This document shows positions 9,919 through 17,850 of a DNA stretch of 23,963 nucleotides, one piece after another; positions within the stretch are counted from its first letter, which is position 1, and every line of letters begins with the position of its first letter. Source of the stretch: Larix sibirica (Eukaryota; Streptophyta; Pinopsida; Pinales; Pinaceae); assembly GCA_004151065.3 (NCBI GenBank), contig NWUY0304739108.1:1-23963 (forward strand), in the 5' to 3' direction. A program made the position numbers and the translations under genes. The notes beneath the pieces were generated by a model. That model did not search any database. It was not told the DNA's origin and saw nothing but the letters and a program-made list of their open reading frames with translations.

Positions 9919-10105
9919 TTCCAAGCATAATCGTTCCCAGTGTAAATTATCAAAACGTGTGAAAATGGGGTGTTTAATATAACTAAATTGATCGTGGGCC
10001 TGGTTCGAGTAGGAATGTGCCGCCGCGGTCTCTATCGTGCATTTGTATTAAGGCAAGTTGATGGCTGAGAGCATGTCTGTAACTTCAACCCAATCCGATC
10101 AGGTG
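9919..10105 (-). pseudogene. non-repetitive segment, copy B, embedded in the coding-like array
   Basis: Diverged copy of 8190-8375 with no gaps over a 144-base core (about 32 differences by hand count). In the array's minus frame it reads STCLNTNAR, a TAG stop, then RPRRHIPTRTRPTIN, ILN, HV and IYTGNDYAWN, and passes straight into block 3. Of 48 aligned codons 27 encode the same residue as copy A, shared features being NAR, TRxRPTI, ILN, HV and YAWN. Only six of the differing codons are synonymous, so I see no sign of protein selection after the duplication. Upstream on the minus strand the frame stays open through GTASTPAPDRIG into block 4. Confidence 0.6.
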
Positions 10106-10975
10106 CTGGTGTTGAAGCAGTTCCCATAGAAGTTCCATGATAAGTGAGTATAACTGGCATAATTCGGAAGGGCAGTGGACCCGTAAGTAGTTGCAGCACC
10201 AGTATAACCGAAAGCATAACCGGGCCAAAGCATCTGAATTCCCAAGATGACGAGGATTCAAAAAATAAGCGCAAGTGGAACCGGATAATTCATTCTGTAA
10301 AGAACTGGTTTAATAAGCACCAAAGTAACTAGGCTAAATCCTGGCAGCAAAAGTGTTCTAAGCATGACCAGCAGCCCCAGCAGCGGCATAAGTGTAAAAT
10401 CCCGCAGTTCCAGTCTAATTCTAACCAGGAGCAGTATAACTCGCATCCCCATGATTCGCAGTTGACCCAGCAGCATCCCCATAATAATAAGTTGGCGGAG
10501 CAGTACCAGCCTGATGCCCAGCGGCATAAGAACAAGCAGCATAACCAGGCCAAGCAGCATTCCTCGCAGCCCCATAAGCACCAGTCTACTAAGGATAATA
10601 TAAATAAGCAGTTTCTAGAGCAGTTAAAGCATAATTCTCAGCATCATTATTATTCCTCGCAGCAGCATAACCATAAGCAGTGGAACTCGCAGCATTAAAA
10701 GCAGCAAAGTAAGGTAAGATTGGCCCAGGAGTACCAGGACAAGCAGTAAAATTCTTTCCAGCATTACCAGTAGAATCGACTTAATTCCCGAGGTAATTAG
10801 CATAATAAGTTGAAGTAAAAGCATTCCCAGGAGAAGTTCCAGCATCATCAGTTGAAACGGGATTCCCAGCTTCCTAAGTTCCAGGAGAATTTAAAGCAAC
10901 ACCAGTGGAAACAACATAAATTTCACCAGTTTAACCAACGTAAATTAAAGAGGTCATCATTCCCGAGCGCATAAT
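10106..10975 (-). repeat. coding-like triplet-phased repeat array, block 4
   Basis: Same triplet vocabulary as blocks 1-3. The minus strand from about 10870 reads EAGNPVSTDDAGTSPGNAF, STYYANYLGN, a stop, then DSTGNAGKNFTACPGTPGP and SSTAYGYAAARN. Near 10240-10105 it reads FGYTGAATTYGSTALPNY before a slip near 10130. The AGNPVST motif lies at 10850-10870 on the plus strand. The block ends abruptly near 10975, followed by unrelated sequence. Plus-strand frames rich in Gln, His, Lys and Asn (for example 10462-10698) are by-products of the repeat phase. Confidence 0.7.
10274..10383 (+). repeat. higher-order duplicate within the array (partner 9541-9650)
   Basis: Partner of 9541-9650 at an offset of 733 bases, without visible gaps across the 110 bases. 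It links block 4 to block 3. Confidence 0.75.
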
Positions 10976-11445
10976 AGAAATGCTGCCATATATATAGAAG
11001 GGGCCCCGGAAGGTTAAGGAAGTTGGTGACTGGGTCCTAAGGTCTTTGTCGGGGGTGAAGACATATGAACGGACTGCACCGCTTGGATTGACTCAGAATT
11101 CTAATTGGACCGAGACAGTATCATCTAGGCGGGCGGCAGAAGGGGGAATGGCCTAGGCACGGGCGACGAAATGCGGGGATCCGGAGCAAGCGATTCACTG
11201 ATAGCTTCAGCGGGAATTAGCAATTAGCAATTCGGCCCTCACAACTTGAATCGTCTCCAAATAAATCACAACTTTTCCAAAACTATAGTCGGAGCGGAGC
11301 GGCCCCGACCCCTTGGGGGTCTAAAGAATGATCGGACAGCTACCCTACTTATTCCCTTCGGATGCGTCTCACCCCTTTATATAGTAGGGCCCCCCGGGCC
11401 AACTTGATCCTCTTCCGAGGAGAGCCTATCCATATATATTCCACC

Positions 11446-11475
11446 TTATATAATAATAGGTTATATAATAATAGG
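11446..11475 (+). repeat. perfect 15-bp tandem duplication
   Basis: TTATATAATAATAGG occurs twice head to tail without a mismatch (11446-11460 and 11461-11475). It indicates a recent slippage or end-joining event. Confidence 0.9.
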
Positions 11476-11610
11476 GTCGGCCCGATGAAAGGTCAGCCAA
11501 TCAGGTCGGTAAGGTCTAGCTGATTTCAAGGGGATTTGCCCCTCTTTACTGTCCCACTAACCCACCTCTACCTCGCCTTAGCATGACCCGAGAAAGACCC
11601 GCACACGCTC

Positions 11611-11646
11611 TTAAATAATAATAGTGCCTTAAATAATAATAAATAG
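11611..11646 (+). repeat. 18-bp tandem duplication, TTAAATAATAATAGTGCC type
   Basis: TTAAATAATAATAGTGCC is followed directly by a second copy beginning TTAAATAATAATA. The motif resembles the duplication at 11446-11475 (shared ATAATAATAG), so one may have been copied from the other. Confidence 0.75.
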
Positions 11647-12183
11647 GGCCGAAGTTGAGTTGACGAATCCCATCAATAAGTTATCGTGCCCTGCATAAAT
11701 ATTTTAAGCAGGATGATGTGGGACAAATAAATGTCTCTATATGTTCCCGGTTAGTAAGGGGAATCAATAAAAAAATGGTATTGAAGCGAGCAAATATAGA
11801 CTATGGACCTTACTTAAATAATATAAAGGGGGTGCGTTGTGGATCGGAATTAGCCTTAGCTTGTATAGTTTCCAGTGAAACCAATCCTACTATTCCCAAT
11901 TAATTGAAATAAAAAAATAGGAGTGTGATAGCGGAGTAAATGTGATTGATAGATGAGCGGACTTGTAAAGCTTGCTTGCTTAATAGTGGGTGGGCTTACT
12001 AAAACGCGGGTGGGATTCGCTGACCCTGCAAGAGGTACATCTATGTTCCTCCCAAACCAAACTATGATCGGGTGAAATTAAACTATTCTATTATGTCTAG
12101 AAGTGCTTTCCCTCTCTTCCCCCAGCTATCCCTTTTTGGGATCATGATCCCTTTTTCCACCACAGCTAAGTAAAGTGAAGTAG

Positions 12184-12418
12184 AGGTCCCAAAGCAAAGT
12201 ATAGTTCCGACAGCTAGGTCCCACAGTAGAGGTACCACTGCTTATTTCTAGGTCCCACTGCTAAATAAATATAAATATCGTATATAAATATCGTATATAT
12301 AGGTCCCACCGCTAACGTAGAGGTACAACTGCAAACTAAGATATAGGTCCCACTGCTCCTAGTAGATAATGTAGCTACTAAATGCCGTCCCTTCTTTAAT
12401 ATAGGTCCAAGCAGCTAA
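12184..12418 (+). repeat. degenerate repeat family AGGTCCCACTGCTA
   Basis: At least seven variants of AGGTCCCACTGCTA are scattered over about 235 bases (near 12184, 12216, 12231, 12250, 12301, 12321, 12345 and 12402), with AT-rich inserts between them. One insert near 12265-12300 is itself a short tandem repeat of AAATATCGTATAT. Spacing is irregular. The family was not seen elsewhere in the window. Confidence 0.75.
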
Positions 12419-13370
12419 GAAAGTCTGTACAGGTGTTCCCTTCCCCGTAAGTATTAAAAGCTAAGATGTACTGGTTCGGCCCCCGGAGGTTACATTATAA
12501 CTTTAACATATATGGGTGATCAAAATTAAAGTATTCGGGAATCTCTCAACTAAATAACGTATTTAGTAGTGGCTCTGACCATGTGGTAGGAACAAAGGGT
12601 AAGTTCTCCTGCCCTGTAAGCCGGCGCAGTCCCTGTAATGAAGCCGCCATAGATCCCAGGCCATATAATTATATCATGACTAGCCGCCGTGGCTCCAAGG
12701 CAAATCGTATCATGGCATCGTTTAATGGCCAGTGATGCCAGGCCAATCAATCTTTGTTAGCCAGTGAGCCGAGCATGTTGGCAAGTGATCCGGCACGCAC
12801 GTAAATGTCCCGCTGAGATGCCTCCTGTCTGTCTGTCTGTCCCTTCGGCAGTCCAACCTATTCTAAATGATATAACAGAATATATCAAGATAATCTTTAA
12901 CTTCATAATCCAGCATGCATTTGAGCAATAAGCCATCAGGATCCTTCTTCAAATGTAATTAAACCCCCGTAAGGAAGAAATAAAAGAGTATTTTGTTACT
13001 GCACTTGACTGCCCTGAGCGTTCCTCCTCTATTCTTTTTCCATCCCTTGAGGGCTGCGCGCCTCTAGTTAACAGGTGAGCTATGTCACAGATGGTAGCAT
13101 GACTTGAGATTCACTTCCTATTCCTTATTAGCCACCCGGTTTAACCTCAGTCTTTCTCGCTCGGTGTCACACTCATTTTGAGATCATCCGTTCCCTTCAT
13201 CCATCCCCAATTCATCTATATCTTAGGAGCTCCAAAGAACCCTAAAGGAAAGAGGGCCCTTGGTTCAACGCCCACCAAATAAGGAACGAAGTCTTAAAGT
13301 TTCTTTTAAAAGGAGCAATAAGCAGCATATCTTATCGTATCGAATTTGCCGAAAATCTATCTATTTCAGT
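12419..13370. other. non-coding stretch, no supportable gene
   Basis: No known gene. A 66-codon minus-strand frame (12550-12750) has no recognised domain and overlaps a patch with short ATCATGGC-like repeats. A TGTC microsatellite lies at 12826-12841. Confidence 0.45.
12826..12841 (+). repeat. (TGTC)4 microsatellite
   Basis: Four perfect copies of TGTC, flanked by unique sequence. Confidence 0.85.
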
Positions 13371-13389
13371 TCAGTAGAGCATTCCTACA

Positions 13390-13930
13390 TTTGAGTTAGG
13401 TAGTTTAGTGAGAGTAGTAGCAGTAGTGGTAGTTCAGTGGTATCGGTTACTCAGTCTTGGCAGTTCAAGTTGTTAATCAGTAGCATTAGCTAGTGTGCAT
13501 TAGCCTTGGATGTTAGCCTTGTATGTTATGGCAGGTAGGTTAGCTAGCGAGTAATGGAGGTAGGGTAGGTACAATCGGAAGTATGATTGGAAGGGATAGT
13601 TAGGAAGGTTGGTTACTCAGTGTGTGTTACTTCATGGTCGGGGGGATAGTAGCTAGCTATCAATGCAGTATGTGGGTGAGGGGGTTTAGGATAGTTATTT
13701 ATCCATGCGGTATGTGGGGTATTAGCTCTCAATGCTTGCTTTGGGTGAGGGGGTTAGCTCTCGAGAATGATAGCTTGGCAGGAGGTAAGGCAGTAGAATC
13801 AGTAAGTAGAGGAGGTAGGTTCGTTAGCTTGCGGTAATGGGAGTGTGGGGTTATTCTCTTTTGATAGCTTGGTTCCAATGCGTGGAGTTAGCTCTCTCAA
13901 TGGTTCTTTCTCGATAGCTTTGTTTGATGG
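13390..13930 (+). repeat. GT/AG-rich degenerate repeat region
   Basis: The strand is strongly biased to G and T. Short variants of GTAGTTCAGTGG, TTAGCCTTG(G/T)ATGTTA, GTATGTGGG, GTGAGGGGGTTAG and GTTAGCTCTC recur with irregular spacing. The GTTAGCTCTC and GATAGCTT motifs alternate between about 13720 and 13920. A 71-codon frame at 13622-13837 is a product of this composition. Confidence 0.6.
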
Positions 13931-13959
13931 CTGGGGGTTTAATCAATTCAATTTTTTCT

Positions 13960-15355
13960 TAGAAGTAGGGAAACTCTTCGAGTAGTTTAGTTAAAGCCTC
14001 CATTGTTGAAGACCTATCTATATTCAGTGAGTTATTGCTTTGGTGAGCGAGTACCGGTTCTTATTCCATGGATTTCCACCCAATAGTTCTTATCCAACTA
14101 GGTGCTAAAACACTCACGTGATTTCATTGCTATGTTAATTAATGTAATATGTGTAGTTGTTATAAGTTTTCGGAGTGTGATAATTGGGGAGTGATGGTTT
14201 ATATATTATTATATTATTGAAACAACTTCACTTCCAACTCAATGCGATGCGTCCACAACTTCCAACTCAACTATTTGGTGCATATAGACAAGCTGGACAT
14301 TTTCTTCCTTCACTCATGGGCTTTCAGGGCTCACTATATTCACTTTCATCTTTGGCAGGGATCTTTCTTCAAGTGAAAACATTAACCTCGCATGCAAATA
14401 GTAGGCTGGTCATCTCAGATTTCAAACGACTTCCTTTAACTCAGTGATTTTCCTATAAACTCATCTATTATTATTTTCTCATTCAACTTAGCAATACTAT
14501 AAAGGGATAGGTGAACGTTGGTTTTAATGAGTACTTTCTTTTTACTAACGGCCGGCCCCGCAGAGGTAATTTGCTTGCCTCAAAATTTAGTGAGCCCATA
14601 AAGGAAAGCCCAATGATTTAGCATGTAAACCCTATAAACTAGTGATTTATAATGTAAAGCCTCTAATGTAAAGCCTCCAACTCAGTCTTTTGGCCAAATT
14701 GATCACTTCGAAAACTATAATGCCTTCAACCTCAACGATCTGGTGTCTTGGCCAAAAACCTAAGTGTTTTCCTTTCAAAAACAAATGGCCTATTGCTAGT
14801 GTATTGCCTCATAAATTAGTTTTATAAATTAGTTTTCATTTACTTTGGGCTATTTCTTGTATCCACCTTGGTTGTAAGTGATAATGTTCACGATTTTATG
14901 AGTTTCTATTATAAATTGGGAGCTTCCCAAAGCTATTGTGGTTTTCATTAAAATAATATAACTCACCCAGTCTAGTGCACACAGCTTCTTGCCTCCCGGG
15001 CAGCTTTTATACTATAAACACTGATTGCATGTTGCAGGCATTTATATTTATAATACCTTTTCCTGGCAAAACCTAGATCCGGTATAGTCAGGTTATAGCT
15101 AGAGCGCAATAGCCTCTCGTCCTGCTAAGCTGGGCTTAGATGCCCTAGCGCTTGCTTCAATCCAGACAAATAATTATTTCTCCCTCTACATTGAGAATCT
15201 TCATCTCGTGATAACCCCGCTTTGCCCTTTGCTAATAAGACCTATTTATTCCCACCTCCTCATCCCGTTTTAATCCGTCGTTTATGCTCCTGTCCCCGGC
15301 GATCCATATGCCCACTACTCCCCAAACAATACTTTAGCAGAGAATCCCCGAACAC
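13960..15355. other. AT-rich non-coding stretch, no supportable gene
   Basis: No gene recognised. Short local duplications are present, for example ATAAATTAGTTTT twice near 14811-14838 and variants of AATGTAAAGCCT three times near 14625-14680. An 87-codon plus-strand frame at 14184-14447 contains two copies of CTTCCAACTCAA and no known domain. Confidence 0.45.
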
Positions 15356-15358
15356 CCC

Positions 15359-15483
15359 TGTATAAGATGATCCCTACGCCTGTATAAGATGAGTAGGTAG
15401 AAAATTATAAGATGACTGCCCATTCATTGTATAAGGTGCCTTTATAAGATGCTAGTATCAGATTATAAGAGCTGTATAAGATG
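15359..15483 (+). repeat. TGTATAAGATG repeat cluster
   Basis: Seven copies or near copies of TGTATAAGATG(A/C) lie within 125 bases (starting near 15359, 15381, 15405, 15429, 15441, 15463 and 15473). Spacings are irregular, about 10-24 bases. The motif is largely conserved while the sequence between copies is not. Confidence 0.75.
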
Positions 15484-16260
15484 CTAAAATGATTGCCCCG
15501 CTGCCCATTGTGTTTGCCGTTGTCTCTTACCCATCCCGTGTTGAAAGTTACAAGAGCGATCGTATATACTATATAGTCTATTTGCCATTCCATTGTATCG
15601 TCTCGCACCCGTCCAGCATCGCACCCATCCCCATCAAGATAGATAATTAGTATAACTCCTCTTGGTTTAGCCTCACTCCTATTTATTAACAGGCGGAGGG
15701 TCGATTCCGTAGGTATAAATGAAGGGAAAGATCGTATGAATGACCCCGGATAGTCTAAATGAACAAGCTATGAATGACCAAGCCCAGGAAAGCCCAGGGA
15801 ATGTCCAAGCCCAGAATATATTATATGCCTATTTCTATATAACTATATATTCCTTCCCCTATCTATTACTTCCTATTCCGTGCGTGGAGAATGAAGGCCA
15901 AGAACAATAACCTCACCGGCTCAGCTTATCACGATCATAGCAATACACGATAATAACTAACTATATAAGCTCATTAGGCCCGATATATATATATATATTT
16001 TTTTATTGAATGAGGAGAGCAAGATCCATGATTCCATTTAGCGGGAAGTAACGCTGACTAGTTAGCTAAGGGGGAACGCTGACTCACTAAAGCTTTCAAT
16101 CACATTGCACACTCAGAAGCAGAGAGACCTGTATTGTCAGACGAGTTTTTCATAATATGAGCATGTTCGATAACTTAAAGAGAAGGAATGGTACTATTAT
16201 AAGGCTATAAAGATACAGAGAAGGGATGGTACTCTGATCCCCTCTGATTCCCATCGCTCA
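15484..16260. other. non-coding stretch with short repeats
   Basis: No gene recognised. Short duplications include CAAGCCCAG(G/A)A near 15780-15815 and GAGAAGG(A/G)ATGGTACT at about 16180 and 16219. An AT dinucleotide run followed by a T run lies at 15985-16006. Confidence 0.45.
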
Positions 16261-16261
16261 G

Positions 16262-16600
16262 CTTGACCAGTTAAATCGTTGGTTAATAACTCTTGACCAG
16301 TCTTGACCAGTTAGAGACCAGCGTTAGCCAGCTTATACAGCTTATACCAACGTTAGCTGGCTTATACTAAAATGAATGATGGTGGTCATATGCATCAGCT
16401 GGTACAAATGCCTATATTTAATGCATCAGCGGCTTATACCCTGAATACATATAAATGCTTCCAACCTCACAAAACGTGGTGTGATACTGAAAGCTTAAAG
16501 CAGGTAGTGTAAAGCTAATATTAAGTACCTTAAAGCAGGTGGTATGAGCCATAAAGCAGGGTGTAGCAGCTTAAAGCTAGAACGTGGCATGCTAAAGCTT
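16262..16600 (+). repeat. cluster of three adjacent short repeat families
   Basis: CTTGACCAGT occurs at about 16262, 16292 and 16302. CGTTAGC(C/T)(A/G)GCTTATA occurs twice between 16322 and 16365 with an extra CAGCTTATA between. (T/A)TAAAGCAGG(T)(A/G)GTRT occurs near 16495, 16530 and 16551. Each family is confined to its own short interval and gives way to the next. Confidence 0.65.
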
Positions 16601-16804
16601 TAACTTGAAGCTTAGAAAGGGCAAGATAAGCTTGAACTTGAATAAATGGTGAACTGAAAGCAATAAGATGGTGGGATTAAAGCTTAAAATGGGGTAACTT
16701 AACCTTCCCCTTATTTTTTTTAGCAGCAAAGAAGAAGAAAGTAGTTCCTGTCTTCCTGGCTTACCCAGTATAATAAACATCAATGAAATAGGAATCCGTC
16801 CAAA
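16601..16804. other. AAGCTT-rich spacer
   Basis: Contains several AAAGCTTNAA-like motifs near 16590-16690 that continue the TTAAAGC theme of the preceding cluster. The 71-codon minus-strand frame here has no recognised domain. Confidence 0.4.
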
Positions 16805-17345
16805 CATAAGATCCCGGATTTCCAGCTGAACCAGAAGTCGCAGTAGTTCCAGCCTCTACAGTTGAACCAACATCCCCAGAAGCACTAGTTTTATCAACAC
16901 CCGAAGGAGCTTTCTTTCTAGCTAAAGTTGGACCAGTTGTTTAACGAGTATCATCTGCTTTATTAGAATCAGTATCAGTTCTAGTTGAACAAACATCTTG
17001 AAATTAGCCTATTTATTTACTATTAGTAGTATTTCCTGCAAATGAAGATGGAGTACTTACCCCAATTAGCTTTAAGTAGTTAAACTAACAGCTTTCCCAG
17101 CGTATGGTTAAACAAATAAAGTAGGCCCTTCTTAACAGCACTGGTTGAACCAGTCTTACCAGCCTTTTTAGTTGAACCTACTGCAGTTACATCATAAGTA
17201 GAAACGGGATTACCAGCTTTAGCATTCCTAGCAGTCAAAGTATCAGTTGACCCAGCATTCCCATTAGCACCAGTAGAAGGAGTATTACCAGATTGCCAGC
17301 CTCAGTACCAATAGCCTTTCCACCATTTGAACCAGCCTTGCGCTA
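16805..17345 (-). repeat. coding-like triplet-phased repeat array, block 5
   Basis: A detached block of the family at 5.5-11 kb. In the minus frame the lower part reads SGVDKTSASGDVGSTVEAG and TATSGSAGNPGS, with one stop further upstream. The upper part reads TGANGNAGSTDTLTARNAK, AGNPVSTYDVTAVGSTKKAG and KTGSTSAVKK. The AGNPVST motif (17197-17217 on the plus strand) matches blocks 1 and 4 closely. The composition is richer in Lys, Val and Thr than blocks 2-4. Since it keeps readable segments of 20-40 codons, it may be nearer the ancestral sequence or represent a different subfamily. Confidence 0.65.
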
Positions 17346-17560
17346 CCTTATGGTCCTGGCAATGTGCCTTGGGTGATACCTTCCCTATAAAAAGGGATTT
17401 TTGGCTTATACCTATGCTTGAACTATATATTTTGATTGAAATGGAGACAAGGCTAAAAGCTAATAGTCCGGGATTTTGAAAGAAAGCTAATTTTTATTGA
17501 TCAGGCTTTTCAATAGAGGCAAAAACTAAAGGGACTAAGAGAGTCTCTTAAGGCTATAAG
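17346..17560. other. spacer, no supportable gene
   Basis: AT-rich, with no repeat or gene recognised. Confidence 0.35.
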
Positions 17561-17850
17561 CCATGGAACTCTAAGTGTATGGACTCTTTCACTCGCCGGA
17601 ATACCTGCTTGAACTCCATGGAACAGACTGTATGGACTGAAGCTAGTGCCAAGTATACCTCCATGGAACTACGGCAAAGATAAAGCTTGTATCAGCTAAT
17701 GAACATAGAACTACAGTCTCTTCAAGCTTTAACTATAAAGCTTAAGACAAGATATTAGGGCTTACTGTACGGACTGAAATTATCTACCGTAGAGCTATGG
17801 AAGGAAGTCTTTAGAGCATAATACGGGCTTCTACGGCTTATACGGCTACG
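17561..17850 (+). repeat. CCATGGAACT / TGTATGGACT repeat cluster
   Basis: CCATGGAAC(T) occurs at 17561, 17616 and 17661, and TGTA(T/C)GGACT(GAA) near 17576, 17629 and 17766. ACGGCTTATACGGCTACGGACT near 17833 is related. The two motifs alternate, which suggests an original compound unit of about 50-70 bases, now eroded. Confidence 0.6.

Larger units (their letters stand above)
10976..12180. other. non-coding stretch, no supportable gene
   Basis: No recognised gene. A 61-codon plus-strand frame (11718-11903) has ordinary-looking composition but no domain that I know. A GC-rich motif GGAGCGGAGCGGCCCC lies near 11291-11306. Two AT-rich direct repeats at 11446-11475 and 11611-11642 are listed separately. 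Confidence 0.45.

Noticed and set aside
7603-10698. Gln/His/Lys/Asn-rich plus-strand frames (for example 7603-7860, 7884-8171, 9327-9599, 10462-10698)
   Set aside because: They are the complement-phase reading of the same triplets with A in the second position. Several are open for 60-90 codons, but composition alone may explain this. The minus frame shows clearer recurring motifs.
5480-10975. CRISPR array
   Set aside because: Repeats are degenerate with variable spacing and there are no constant repeats with unique spacers.
5480-10975. Bpu-type short repeat elements known from Cycas mitochondrial DNA
   Set aside because: The 36-base unit with its Bpu10I site and AAGG ends was not seen. The vocabulary here is different.
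11718-11903. 61-codon plus-strand frame with ordinary-looking composition
   Set aside because: No domain recognised and no supporting context. It could be a fragment, but I cannot tell it from chance.
12550-12750. Minus-strand frame suggestive of a small membrane protein
   Set aside because: It does not match atp9 or any other mitochondrial protein I know, and it overlaps short local repeats.
13415-13460. GGTAGTTCAGTGGTATCGG resembles a tRNA D-arm
   Set aside because: No matching acceptor, anticodon or T-arm nearby, and it lies inside a GT-rich repeat region.
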